A stretch of 21,511 nt of DNA from an uncultured Lachnospiraceae bacterium (GTDB lineage Bacteria > Bacillota_A > Clostridia > Lachnospirales > Lachnospiraceae), in NCBI GenBank assembly GCA_947302185.1, contig CAMYVI010000009.1, positions 1 through 21,511 of the forward strand. The letters are read 5' to 3'. The position numbers and the translations under genes were made by a program. The first letter of the stretch is position 1. Every line of letters starts with the position of its first letter. The notes beneath the pieces were generated by a model. That model did no database searches. It saw only the letters and a list, made by a program, of their open reading frames with translations, and was not told where the DNA came from. Below are positions 1 to 8,355 of the stretch, piece after piece.

Positions 1-833
1 CTTTCTGCCGACAAAGATCGTTCCCGGAACCGCCCATCCTGCCAGAATATAGATGCCGTTGCTCCGAAGCAGAGAGAGTAATACGCATATAGCCGTAAAG
101 CGGATCATAAAGCGGCGCGTGAAAAGCCGGTCCGGATCACTGTGCGCCATGTCGAATGCCGCGTCCGCCAGCAGCAGAAATACACCGGTGAAAAATACAT
201 CCTTGGTCATGCTGATCGACAGGACGGAATGAGAGCATAAAAGAGTGCACAGAGTATGCGTGCAAATGTCCCTGCTCCTCTCAGTGAAGCCTTTTCGATA
301 CAGTATGAAAAAATGAGAGACAGAGTGACCATTTGAAGCACGGATAACATGACCATGCCGATCTCGTATGAACCCAGAAACTTGCCGATGTGCATGAAGA
401 GTTCTATGAGCAGTGTATGAATGACCGGATGTGTGCCGTCGAAATAACTGCCTGACGTGTAGGGTAGCTGAGCCCAGATATCGTATGACCAGATCGTGGG
501 ATAATACGCGAGAAAAACAGGGAACCAGCATGCGAAGATTACGGCCGCACGGATGAAAAAGCGCACCCCGGAAAAACGCCCGCATCCGTCTGCTGCTTCT
601 CCTTCCGGAGATAGATATTTATCAGCCGATTGCGCTCCGGATCTCTGCACATAATACAGGACAGAAGCGTTCATGAGAAAAGCGCCCGCCGTGCCTGCGA
701 GCAGTACGATCAAATCGACCGGTCCGAAGCTGAGAAAAGGACGTTCACAGGCCAGCAGTCTTCCGAGAGAGATCAGAAATCCTTCTATTATTGACGGGAA
801 AATGAGAAATATGTATCGTCCTTTTGTTTTCAC
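1..833 (-). pseudogene. DUF6020-like polytopic membrane protein, frameshifted and cut by window edge
   Basis: The 5' part (833 down to 207, GTG start) encodes a hydrophobic protein with about five membrane segments and the stretch YYPTIWSYDIWAQ followed by THPVIHTLLIE, which resembles the DUF6020 / GT-C-like membrane family. The frame stops at 207-209 after FYALIPSCRSA, but another frame carries straight on to the window edge with SISMTKDVFFTGVFLLLADA, then LLRSNGIYILAGW, which is what the family shows next. Adding one base around 219-230 joins the two into one protein. A GAAAGGA ribosome site lies about 10 nt before the GTG. I infer a single-base deletion, either a real inactivation or an assembly error. 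The 3' end lies outside the window. The probable role is envelope glycan or polymer handling; no substrate can be read from the sequence. Confidence 0.7.
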
Positions 834-883
834 GAACGGAGTGTCCTTTCAAATCAGTAGGTCTTAAGGCTGTGTTGATGCTG

Positions 884-899
884 CCGGCCGGGCGGCCGG
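884..899 (-). repeat. GC-rich hairpin in leader of the DUF6020-like gene
   Basis: CCGGCC-GGGC-GGCCGG is a perfect 6-bp inverted repeat with a 4-nt loop. If the minus-strand -10 at 909-914 is used, transcription begins near 902 and this hairpin sits at the extreme 5' end of the mRNA, about 50 nt ahead of the GTG start. Such a position suits an mRNA-stabilising structure. There is no T tract, so it is not an intrinsic terminator. Confidence 0.5.
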
Positions 900-908
900 A
901 CATTAATC

Positions 909-937
909 ATTGTATCACTAGAAGGGCAGTGCCTGAA
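909..937 (-). promoter_or_regulatory. Putative promoter for the DUF6020-like gene
   Basis: Read on the minus strand, TACAAT (909-914) is preceded by TGA, giving an extended -10 (TGATACAAT). A weak -35 (TTCAGG, 932-937) lies 17 nt upstream. The extended -10 is the main support. It drives away from the lon promoter, so the two genes are divergent. Confidence 0.45.
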
Positions 938-1095
938 AGTCCCGGCGGAAAATTTTCGACTGAGCACTCGGATGCTAAAATCGCATCTGACAGCGCCCGC
1001 TGTGCCTGCAGGCCGCGCACGAAAGACGGCAGTTCGGACATCTGCGGTGCGGCAGGAACGAACGCAGCCGCATTCCTGAAAAATCTGTGTACGAC
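938..1095. other. Part of the DUF6020-lon intergenic region with no gene seen
   Basis: This stretch lies between the two divergent promoters within a gene-free gap of about 340 nt. Short frames run through it on both strands, but none has a ribosome site, recognisable protein sequence or family resemblance. A 10-bp palindrome GCCTGCAGGC (1004-1013) and a GAAAATTTTC palindrome (949-958) are present without clear meaning. Confidence 0.5.
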
Positions 1096-1123
1096 TTGAC
1101 AAATGAAAACTATGTGATAAGAT
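1096..1123 (+). promoter_or_regulatory. lon promoter (SigA-type)
   Basis: A perfect -35 TTGACA (1096-1101) is separated by 16 nt from TAAGAT (1118-1123), which is also preceded by TGA as an extended -10. The predicted start is near 1130, inside the CIRCE element, so bound repressor would block initiation. Confidence 0.8.
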
Positions 1124-1124
1124 A

Positions 1125-1151
1125 TTAGCACTCGATTAGAATGGTTGCTAA
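1125..1151 (+). promoter_or_regulatory. CIRCE element (HrcA operator) upstream of lon
   Basis: The left arm TTAGCACTC (1125-1133) matches the CIRCE consensus at 9 of 9 positions. The spacer is exactly 9 nt (1134-1142). The right arm GGTTGCTAA (1143-1151) matches GAGTGCTAA at 7 of 9. It begins just after the -10 and covers the expected transcription start, the usual CIRCE position in Firmicutes. This points to HrcA repression of lon that is relieved on heat shock or protein misfolding. Confidence 0.85.
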
Positions 1152-1173
1152 CAATCTGCTGGGAGGTGATTAA

Positions 1174-3531
1174 TTGGACACGAATGCTGAAGAGAGAAGA
1201 ATGCTGCTCCCTGTTTACGATATGGTGATTCTGCCGGATGTAGATTACAGACTGAATATCGGGGCACTTAGCGAACAGGAAAAACAGACGCTCGATCAGA
1301 GCGGAAAAAATATCGTCATTGTGCCTCTCATCGAAGAAAAAGATATGGAGGACGTGACCCCGGAAATCTGTCATGAACTCGGCGTGATGGCGGACGTGAT
1401 TGAGATCTCGGAAGCGAGAATGGGCACCGTCATTCATCTTATGACACACGAAAAAGTGCGTGTACTTGATGTCAGAAATACTGACGGTTTTCTCGACTGC
1501 GCAATTGAGATCGTTGATGAGGTCATGGATATCACGGCTGAGGGAGAGAAGCATCTGCTCGAGGAGCTGAGGAAGAAGACAACGGAACTGGCTTCCAATA
1601 TTCGCGGCGGCGAATATGCGATCGAATTTATTAAGACCATCAAGACGGTGAACGAATTTGCCTCTGCTTTCTGTCAGTTCTTTGATATGACCGAGGAGGA
1701 GAAGTATGCGCTTCTCAAGACGGATTCCTTTAAGGAAAGGGGTGCTCTGATTCATGACGCTCTGCTGCGGTTCAAAAGCACGATCGATCTTCAGATCGAT
1801 ATGGCGAATCGTGACGACGAAGAGAACAATAACTATAAGAAAGCCGCTATTCAGAAACAGATCGGTCTCCTTCAGAAGGAACTTGAGGAGATGAATCCGG
1901 ACAGTGAGGAGGATCAGACCAGTTTCAAATACAGAATCGAACATTCCGGAATGCCGGATGATGTGAAGAAGGAGGCAGAGAGAGTACTCCGCCGATTCGA
2001 GCAGGAACCGTCAAACGGAGCGGAGTATAATTCGCTTTATGACTATCTCGATTTTATCCTCTCTCTTTCATGGACGGTCGGGGAACCCGCAAAAGTCGAC
2101 CTGAAGAAAGCGAGAAAAATTCTGGATCGCGACCATTACGGCCTTCAGAAAGTCAAAGACCGGATCCTGCAGCATCTTGCGGTCATTTCTCTGAACGGGA
2201 AGCAGAACGGGTCGATTCTCCTTCTTGTAGGCGCGCCCGGAACCGGCAAAACTTCCATGGGAAAAAGCATTGCGGAAGCGCTCGGCCGAAAATATGTGAG
2301 GATTTCTCTGGGCGGTATACGTGATGAAGCCGAGATACGGGGACACAGAAGGACTTACATCGGGGCTATGCCGGGACGTATAATGAGCGGTATCAAGAGG
2401 AGCGGCGTCATGGATCCTGTCGTCGTGCTGGACGAGGTCGATAAACTGCAGTCCGGCTATAACGGAGATCCGGCGGCAGCTCTTTTAGAGGTATTGGATC
2501 CGGAACAGAATTCGACTTTCACGGATCACTATGTCGATCTGCCCTATGATCTCAGTCATGTATTTTTTGTCTGCACTGCGAATTCCTGGGATATGATCCC
2601 GAAACCTCTGCTTGACAGGATGGAAATCATCGATCTGCCGGGATATACGCCGGCGGAGCATTTCCAGATCGCCAAGAGACATCTGGTACCGCAGGCCATC
2701 GAGGAAACCGGCCTGAAGAAGGAGGATATCCGCTTTACCAACGGAGCCATCAAGAAGATAATTGAAGAGTATACGATGGAAGCAGGCGTCCGGGGACTTA
2801 AGAAACAGCTTCTTGCTGTGTGCAGGAAAGCGGCAGTCCAGATCGTTGAGGAGGAGAAAAAGCCGGTCATTGTAAAGGACCGCGATGTGGAGGGCTTTCT
2901 CGGCAGGAAGAAAGTCAATCATGATAAAATACTGAAAATGAATCCTCCGGGCGTGGTGACTGGTCTTGCGTGGACACAGGCGGGCGGTGAAATTCTGTTC
3001 GTTGAGACTGTAGCCATGAAGGGTACCGGTCAGATACGCCTTACCGGTCAGATCGGAGACGTCATGCGTGAATCGGCCGAAACGGCAGTGAGTCTTGTCA
3101 AGGCGACGTTCGTCGACAGGAATTTTGATTTTCTGCATTATGATATTCATATACATATACCTGAAGGCGCTGTGCCGAAGGACGGACCGTCTGCGGGTAT
3201 TACCATGTTCACGGCGGTGACATCACTCGTCACGGGTAAAGAGGTCAGTCCTTATCTGGCGATGACCGGTGAGATTTCCCTTCGCGGTCAGGTCCTGCCT
3301 ATCGGCGGTCTGCCGGAAAAACTGATGGCAGCTGTGAGAGCGGGTACGAGAAAGGTTCTGATACCGAAGGAGAATATGCCTGATCTCGAGGATGTTCCCG
3401 AAGAGACCAGAGAGAAGCTCGAGATCGTCCCGGTGACGACTGTCCGGGATGTAGCCCGCGAGGCACTCGGCATTAGGCTTCCCGAGAGAAGGGCAATGCC
3501 CATTCCTTCAGAGGAAGAAGAGTCTGAGTGA
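1174..3531 (+). CDS. lon: ATP-dependent endopeptidase Lon (LonA type)
   Basis: Cytoplasmic AAA+ protease that unfolds and degrades damaged and regulatory proteins as a hexamer. The 785-aa length matches E. coli Lon (784). Domains in order: N-terminal substrate-binding domain (about 10-210), helical linker, AAA+ module with Walker A GAPGTGKT (353-360) and Walker B VVVLDEVDK (D420, E421), sensor region AGVRGLKKQL, and protease domain with catalytic S673 (DGPSAG) and K716 (GGLPEKLMAA). The Ser-Lys spacing of 43 equals that of E. coli. The start is TTG at 1174, chosen because a near-perfect GGAGGTGAT (1162-1170) lies directly upstream and no better ATG exists. The gene stands alone behind a strong promoter and a CIRCE operator, so it is probably part of the HrcA regulon. 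All key residues are present. The C-terminal tail is short and acidic. Confidence 0.97.
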   Translation: MDTNAEERRMLLPVYDMVILPDVDYRLNIGALSEQEKQTLDQSGKNIVIVPLIEEKDMEDVTPEICHELGVMADVIEISEARMGTVIHLMTHEKVRVLDVRNTDGFLDCAIEIVDEVMDITAEGEKHLLEELRKKTTELASNIRGGEYAIEFIKTIKTVNEFASAFCQFFDMTEEEKYALLKTDSFKERGALIHDALLRFKSTIDLQIDMANRDDEENNNYKKAAIQKQIGLLQKELEEMNPDSEEDQTSFKYRIEHSGMPDDVKKEAERVLRRFEQEPSNGAEYNSLYDYLDFILSLSWTVGEPAKVDLKKARKILDRDHYGLQKVKDRILQHLAVISLNGKQNGSILLLVGAPGTGKTSMGKSIAEALGRKYVRISLGGIRDEAEIRGHRRTYIGAMPGRIMSGIKRSGVMDPVVVLDEVDKLQSGYNGDPAAALLEVLDPEQNSTFTDHYVDLPYDLSHVFFVCTANSWDMIPKPLLDRMEIIDLPGYTPAEHFQIAKRHLVPQAIEETGLKKEDIRFTNGAIKKIIEEYTMEAGVRGLKKQLLAVCRKAAVQIVEEEKKPVIVKDRDVEGFLGRKKVNHDKILKMNPPGVVTGLAWTQAGGEILFVETVAMKGTGQIRLTGQIGDVMRESAETAVSLVKATFVDRNFDFLHYDIHIHIPEGAVPKDGPSAGITMFTAVTSLVTGKEVSPYLAMTGEISLRGQVLPIGGLPEKLMAAVRAGTRKVLIPKENMPDLEDVPEETREKLEIVPVTTVRDVAREALGIRLPERRAMPIPSEEEESE

Positions 3532-3602
3532 AAGAAGATGCCGCCGGGGAACCGGGAACAATGCCGGGACTTCGGATCTGATCTACCGCGGTGAGTATGT
3601 GC

Positions 3603-3631
3603 GCGACAATTTCATTTCCCTATGATATAAT
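3603..3631 (+). promoter_or_regulatory. Promoter for the DUF2142-glycosyltransferase pair
   Basis: A consensus TATAAT (3626-3631) is preceded by TGA as an extended -10. A partial -35 GCGACA (3603-3608, 4 of 6 matches) lies 17 nt upstream. It sits in the 129-nt gap after lon, where I see no convincing intrinsic terminator. Confidence 0.65.
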
Positions 3632-3660
3632 GATGACAGATAGGGAAGGTGAGATGCGTC

Positions 3661-5598
3661 ATGGAAAATCCTCGAATCAGAAAGAGACTGGCCAGAGAAC
3701 GAAAAGTGAGAGCTCTGTTTTTGCTTGCCGTTTTCTGGGCAGTCTTTCTTAGTATATATAATCCGGTACTGGATGATGTATCGGCTGTCAGAGCGCTCGG
3801 AAACACATGGACTCAATCCCTGGATCTTTCGGGCGGCGTCACGATTTCCCAGGAAATCCGATATGAATATGACGGGCTTAAGGCTATAGAGATCTGGCTG
3901 ACCGAGACCAGAGAGATAAACAGCAGGATCCTTATAACTCTGACGGAGGCAGGCAGCGGGCGCCTGATTTTTAAGGATACTGTTAATTCCGCAAATATCA
4001 GGAAAAATAATAAGGCCTACAGGCTGAAGTTCGACGAGCAGAAATCTTCCGCCGGTAAGACGTATCTGCTTACGATCAAAAATACTTCGGACAGCGGGAG
4101 CGGTCTTTTCGTGCAGCTGTCGGATCTCGACAGCTACACGGTGCCTGCACGAAGAGGGGACAATGCTGCCGGCGGTAATGTAATGATGGATACTTTCTTC
4201 TGCGATGAGACCGTTAGGAGACTTTATCTGATCATGTGGGGCATTATCGTGGCACTCTCGTTCGTGTGCGCCCTGTTTGTCGGCGACGTATGGCACAGAA
4301 ATTTTCTGGTCATCGCGATTTCATTGGGACTTGTATTTACGCTTTTCCACACATTTCCCCATCCTCAGGATGAATCTACACACTATTTCAGATCATTTGC
4401 GATAGCACAGGGGCATTGGCATGACGAGATAAGCGCCAAAAAAGAGATCGGCGCGTCCCTCTCGTCCGATTTTGACACCGTGATCAACACGGAACTGTCT
4501 CTCGCCAACGGGTACGCGAACCCTGAAATATTTAATGAGCCGTATGCGGGCAGCCGTGCATTTGCAATCAATCCGTATATGTCTTCCGTTATACCGATCG
4601 ACCATGCCGTCGCCTCGATAGGAATCCTGATCGGACTTGCCCTGAATCTTCCCGCCTGGGCAGTGATACTTCTCGCAAGACTGTCGGATCTTGTGTTCTA
4701 TATCGTATGCGCCTATCTGGCGATCCGGATCGCTCCATATTATAAATCGGTTCTCTTCGGCTGTGCGCTTATGCCTGCCGCTATGTATCTGGCGGGCTCC
4801 TGTACACAGGACGCGGTGCTGATCGGTGCGTGTCTTCTGTTCATCGCCATGATGATCTCCTGGATCTTCGGCTCGGAAAAAGTAATCGGCGTCAGAGATA
4901 TGCTGCTGCTCGCGGTCATATTTGTGTTCATCGCCTCAATAAAATATCTGATTTATATACCGCTGCTTCTCCTTGTCTTCTTTGTCCCCGCGAAGAAATT
5001 CAAAATGCGTTTCGGGAAGCCTGCGATGTTTTTGCTACTCATAGTCATATCGGGACTCTGCCTCCGGTATCAGCTCAGTCTCCTGGAGCTGTTTCCGTTC
5101 ACCGAGAACCGGAACGGCAATGTGGACGTTCAGGAGCAGATCAGATTTGTTTTCTCGAACCCTTATCTGACATACAGAAATTTCGGAGATTTTTTCCTGC
5201 AGAACTTCGTCAGTGACATGATGGGGTTCGCCTGGTATACGCCGGCTGCAATCGGATATCTTGTAGGAATATGGGTAATTGCTGGTTCGTTCTTCTCACA
5301 GGATAAGTATGAATTTTCCAACAGAAAGAAGTCTGCTATTTTCCATACCACCGCTTTTTTCATTGTTCTGGCAGTATTCCTGCTGGTCATGGGTGCCCTC
5401 TATGTCGGCTTTACGCCGGTCGGTCAGACCCGGATCGACGGGGTACAGAACAGGTATCTGCTGCCTGTTCTGCCACTTGTGTGCATCACATTGACAAAAC
5501 TTCCGGTCGAGGGGAAGATGCGCCACTACACAAGCAGATATGCATATGTGATGATCGTGCTGAATTTTCTCGGAGCGGCTTACACATGCCTGTATTGA
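3661..5598 (+). CDS. DUF2142 family polytopic membrane protein (GT-C-like)
   Basis: A 645-aa integral membrane protein. After a basic N-terminus comes one membrane segment (about 17-36), then a roughly 150-residue non-membrane region rich in beta-type sequence, probably extracytoplasmic, then about ten further membrane helices. The motif PHPQDESTHYFRSFAIAQG (D237, E238, H241) matches the conserved acidic-His loop seen in DUF2142, a family that resembles GT-C glycosyltransferases using polyprenyl-phosphate sugars. The substrate is unknown. The frame can open at GTG 3649, but ATG 3661 is preferred because AAGGTGAG lies 7-8 nt before it. The next gene, a DPM-synthase-like transferase, could supply its lipid-linked sugar. 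Hence an envelope glycan or teichoic-acid decorating role is inferred, not shown. Confidence 0.8.
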   Translation: MENPRIRKRLARERKVRALFLLAVFWAVFLSIYNPVLDDVSAVRALGNTWTQSLDLSGGVTISQEIRYEYDGLKAIEIWLTETREINSRILITLTEAGSGRLIFKDTVNSANIRKNNKAYRLKFDEQKSSAGKTYLLTIKNTSDSGSGLFVQLSDLDSYTVPARRGDNAAGGNVMMDTFFCDETVRRLYLIMWGIIVALSFVCALFVGDVWHRNFLVIAISLGLVFTLFHTFPHPQDESTHYFRSFAIAQGHWHDEISAKKEIGASLSSDFDTVINTELSLANGYANPEIFNEPYAGSRAFAINPYMSSVIPIDHAVASIGILIGLALNLPAWAVILLARLSDLVFYIVCAYLAIRIAPYYKSVLFGCALMPAAMYLAGSCTQDAVLIGACLLFIAMMISWIFGSEKVIGVRDMLLLAVIFVFIASIKYLIYIPLLLLVFFVPAKKFKMRFGKPAMFLLLIVISGLCLRYQLSLLELFPFTENRNGNVDVQEQIRFVFSNPYLTYRNFGDFFLQNFVSDMMGFAWYTPAAIGYLVGIWVIAGSFFSQDKYEFSNRKKSAIFHTTAFFIVLAVFLLVMGALYVGFTPVGQTRIDGVQNRYLLPVLPLVCITLTKLPVEGKMRHYTSRYAYVMIVLNFLGAAYTCLY

Positions 5599-5660
5599 GA
5601 AGGACAGGAAGGTTACAGTATTTACTAAAACCGGCAACTGGTGTAAACTGGTTAGAACAG

Positions 5661-5678
5661 TGCCTGAGGGTGCAGGCA
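5661..5678 (+). repeat. Intergenic hairpin upstream of the GT2 gene
   Basis: TGCCTG-AGGGTG-CAGGCA forms a perfect 6-bp stem with a 6-nt loop in the 129-nt gap between the DUF2142 gene and the glycosyltransferase. No T tract follows. It may tune read-through or RNA stability. A weak possible promoter (TTTACT 5621-5626, TAAACT 5644-5649, 17-nt spacing) lies just upstream, so the second gene may also be transcribed on its own. Confidence 0.35.
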
Positions 5679-5727
5679 GCCGGATCATAAAGAGTGTGAC
5701 AGAAGAAACCGACAGGAGATAATCATA

Positions 5728-6672
5728 ATGGATAAAATAGCTGTTCTGATTCCATGTTATAACGAAGAACAGACAATTGAGAAGGTGGTGACGGATTTCA
5801 GAAAAGTCCTGCCGGAGGCCGTCATTTACGTATATGATAACAATTCGAGTGACAGGACTGCAGAGCGTGCGGCTGCTGCCGGAGCCATAGTGAGGCATGA
5901 ATACCAGCAGGGAAAGGGAAATGTTCTCCGCAGAATGTTCGGCGAGATCGATGCGCAATGCTATCTGATCGTGGACGGTGATGACACCTATCCCGCCGAC
6001 AATGCACCCGAGATGGCAGACAGAGTGCTGAACCATAATGCCGATATGGTCGTGGGAGACCGTCTCTCATCGACTTACTTTGAGGAGAATAAGAGACCTT
6101 TCCATAATTTCGGCAATTCAATAGTAAGGGGAAGCATCAATCTCCTTTTTAAAAATGACATTAAGGATATTATGACCGGCTACCGCGCGTTCAGCTATCG
6201 ATATGTCAAGACATTCCCGGTATTATCCAAAGGATTTGAAATCGAGACGGAGATGAGCATCCATGCGATCGATAAAAATATGCAGGTCGAAAATGTCATC
6301 ATTCAGTACAGAGACCGCCCTGAGGGCAGCGAATCGAAGCTTAATACATATTCGGACGGAATGAAAGTGCTGGGGACGATCAGAAGGCTGTTCGGGAATT
6401 ACAGGCCTATGGCCTTTTACGGTGCGATATGCGCCCTTCTGATCCTGCTTGCCCTGGTATTCTTCATTCCCATAATGATCGATTATGCAAAGACCGGTCT
6501 TGTCGACAGATTTCCGACACTCATTGTTTGCGGATTCGTTGTGCTCGCGGCGATAATATCTTTTTTTGCGGGTATGATCCTGCACTCCATTTATCAGAAC
6601 ACGAGGCAGCGGTTCGAGATGGATCTCTATGAGGCCATGAGGCGGGAGAGAGAGCTGCTTAAAAAGTCCTGA
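5728..6672 (+). CDS. GT2 glycosyltransferase, polyprenyl-phosphate (DPM-synthase-like) type with two C-terminal membrane helices
   Basis: A 314-aa protein. The N-terminal GT-A domain opens with IAVLIPCYNEEQTIEKVV and carries YVYDNNSSDRT (nucleotide-sugar binding) and the metal-binding DGDDTYP motif (D83, D85). The stretch IMTGYRAFSYRYVKTFP and the later FEIETEMS are typical of DPM/DPG-synthase-like enzymes, which move a sugar from a nucleotide donor to undecaprenyl phosphate on the cytoplasmic face. Two hydrophobic helices (about 229-255 and 265-293) anchor the C-terminus. The start ATG follows AGGAG at 9-nt spacing. It lies 129 nt after the DUF2142 gene on the same strand. The sugar cannot be identified from sequence. 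The pair looks like a donor-maker and donor-user module for cell-surface glycan modification. Confidence 0.88.
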   Translation: MDKIAVLIPCYNEEQTIEKVVTDFRKVLPEAVIYVYDNNSSDRTAERAAAAGAIVRHEYQQGKGNVLRRMFGEIDAQCYLIVDGDDTYPADNAPEMADRVLNHNADMVVGDRLSSTYFEENKRPFHNFGNSIVRGSINLLFKNDIKDIMTGYRAFSYRYVKTFPVLSKGFEIETEMSIHAIDKNMQVENVIIQYRDRPEGSESKLNTYSDGMKVLGTIRRLFGNYRPMAFYGAICALLILLALVFFIPIMIDYAKTGLVDRFPTLIVCGFVVLAAIISFFAGMILHSIYQNTRQRFEMDLYEAMRRERELLKKS

Positions 6673-6696
6673 TTTGTGGCATATTGTGTGCTTTTG

Positions 6697-6705
6697 TGAT
6701 ATTAT
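6697..6705 (+). promoter_or_regulatory. Putative extended -10 for malQ
   Basis: TGATATTAT (TGN plus TATTAT, 6700-6705) lies in the AT-rich gap before malQ. No good -35 is visible at 16-18 nt, so the assignment rests on the extended -10 alone. The implied leader is about 80 nt. Confidence 0.4.
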
Positions 6706-6792
6706 TAGTGAAAATGTTGTTATATGTGCATATTTTACTGCGGTAAGAAAATGCATTTTATCAATAAAATTTACAATAGGAAGGTATTGAAC

Positions 6793-8334
6793 ATGAGAGA
6801 AAGCGGTATTTTATGTCCCATTTCTTCAATCTGGTCCCGCTACGGCATCGGATGTTTTTCGAAGGAAGCTTATGATTTTGTGGATTTCCTGAAAGAAGCA
6901 GGACAGAGTTATTGGCAGGTGCTTCCTTTCGGACCGACCGGATTTGGCGATTCTCCTTATCAGAGCTTTTCCACATTTGCCGGAAACCCGTATTTTATCA
7001 GCCCGGAAGATCTTGTGAAAGACGGTCTTCTTGAACAGCATGAGCTTGGTATGTATGATTTCGGCGGCAATGTTGAAGCTGTGGATTACGGCGCACTGTA
7101 TAATAACCGCTTTAAGATGCTTAAAGCCGCTTATAACAGATTTAAAGAGAATCCGGATCCCGAGTTCAAAACTTTCCGCGAGGAGAATAAGGACTGGCTG
7201 GACGACTACGGACTTTTCATGGCGATCAAGAACGCCAATGAAGGAAAGGCCTGGGTCGATTGGGATCATCCGCTCCGCACGCGCGAGGCTGATGCGCTCA
7301 AAGAAGCACACGAAAAGTACGCAGATGTTGTCGATTTCTATGCTTTCCAGCAGTATGAGTTCATGAAACAGTGGAAGAAGCTCAGAGCTTATGCCAATGA
7401 GAACGGCATTAAGATCATCGGCGATATTCCGTTTTACACGGCATTCGACAGCGCTGATACCTGGGGCAATCCGAAGATGTATCTGTTCGACAAGGAAAAC
7501 AAGCCGACAAAGGTCGCAGGATGCCCGCCCGATGCATTTTCTGCAGACGGCCAGCTCTGGGGCAATCCTATTTACAATTGGTCTTATATAAAGAAGACGA
7601 AGTATGAATGGTGGATCTCCCGCATCAAGCACAATCTTGAGTTCTGTGATGTTCTTCGTGTCGATCATTTCCGCGCGTTTGATGAGTTTTATGAGATTCC
7701 GTACGGCGACAAGACTGCCAGAAACGGAAAATGGGTCAAAGGTCCGGGTATTGCGCTTTTCAAGGCGCTTAAGAAGGAACTGGGAGATGTCCCGATCATA
7801 GCAGAGGATCTGGGCTATATTACCGACAGTGTGAGAAAACTCGTCAAAGATACGGGATATCCGGGAATGAAGGTCCTGCAGTTCGCTTTCGACTCCAGGG
7901 AGGAGAGCGATTATCTTCCGCACAATTATGAACATAACTGCGTTGTATATACCGGAACGCATGATAATGAGACGACGCGCGGCTGGATTGAAGACCTTAA
8001 TAATCAGGATCGCGATTTTGCCCGCAGATATATTAATTCCATGTATACTGATTACGGCACATTCACATGGGATTTCATAAGATGTGCTCAGGCTTCCTGC
8101 GCTGATCTCTGCATTGTTCCGATTCAGGATTATCTTGTCAAGGGCAATGAAGCCAGAATTAATCATCCTTCCACACTCGGGACCAACTGGCAGTGGAGAA
8201 TTATACCGAATTATCTTTCAAAAGAACTTGCGCGCAGCATTCACGATATGACAGAGCTGTACTGCCGAATTCCTAAACCGCCCAAGGCTGAGGAGGAAGC
8301 GGACGCCTCAGAGAAGAAAGCAGCTGAAAAATAA
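6793..8334 (+). CDS. malQ: 4-alpha-glucanotransferase (amylomaltase, GH77)
   Basis: Cytoplasmic enzyme that transfers alpha-1,4-glucan segments between maltooligosaccharides, in maltose/maltodextrin use or glycogen turnover. The GH77 signatures are all present: early SYWQVLPFGPTGFGDSPYQS, nucleophile D291 in LRVDHFRAF, acid/base E338 in IIAEDLG, and D391 in TGTHDNETT. These positions almost coincide with the 500-aa Thermus amylomaltase (D293, E340, D395). The protein is 513 aa, the short bacterial form rather than the 694-aa E. coli form. The frame opens earlier (6724), but ATG 6793 is chosen because AGGAAGG (6778-6784) precedes it by 8 nt and the protein then begins RESGILCPISSIWSRYGIG, the family's normal N-terminus. 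The C-terminal tail is lysine/glutamate/alanine-rich, low complexity, and probably disordered. No other starch or glycogen genes are in view. Confidence 0.95.
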   Translation: MRESGILCPISSIWSRYGIGCFSKEAYDFVDFLKEAGQSYWQVLPFGPTGFGDSPYQSFSTFAGNPYFISPEDLVKDGLLEQHELGMYDFGGNVEAVDYGALYNNRFKMLKAAYNRFKENPDPEFKTFREENKDWLDDYGLFMAIKNANEGKAWVDWDHPLRTREADALKEAHEKYADVVDFYAFQQYEFMKQWKKLRAYANENGIKIIGDIPFYTAFDSADTWGNPKMYLFDKENKPTKVAGCPPDAFSADGQLWGNPIYNWSYIKKTKYEWWISRIKHNLEFCDVLRVDHFRAFDEFYEIPYGDKTARNGKWVKGPGIALFKALKKELGDVPIIAEDLGYITDSVRKLVKDTGYPGMKVLQFAFDSREESDYLPHNYEHNCVVYTGTHDNETTRGWIEDLNNQDRDFARRYINSMYTDYGTFTWDFIRCAQASCADLCIVPIQDYLVKGNEARINHPSTLGTNWQWRIIPNYLSKELARSIHDMTELYCRIPKPPKAEEEADASEKKAAEK

Positions 8335-8355
8335 TAGCGACATATCTGATTCTAC

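Noticed and set aside
961..978. CIRCE-like arms TGAGCACTC and GGATGCTAA directly adjacent upstream of the lon promoter
   Set aside because: Each arm matches 7 of 9, but there is no 9-nt spacer and the site lies over 110 nt before the promoter. Probably chance, or at best a degenerate remnant.
824..1099. 91-codon plus-strand frame in the DUF6020-lon gap
   Set aside because: No ribosome site, overlaps the minus-strand gene start and its promoter, and low-complexity composition. Not supported as a gene.
907..1944. Long open frame (345 codons) on the minus strand antisense to the lon N-terminal half
   Set aside because: It overlaps a clear lon gene, lacks a ribosome site, shows no recognisable family, and crosses the CIRCE/promoter region. 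It is a shadow of lon codon usage.
3532..3600. GC-rich repeats of CCGGG after lon considered as a terminator
   Set aside because: CCGGGG, CCGGGA and CCGGGAC recur but form no long stem followed by a T run on the plus strand.
6826..8166. 446-codon minus-strand frame antisense to malQ
   Set aside because: malQ is unmistakable with all catalytic residues. The antisense frame has no recognisable domain and no upstream signals.
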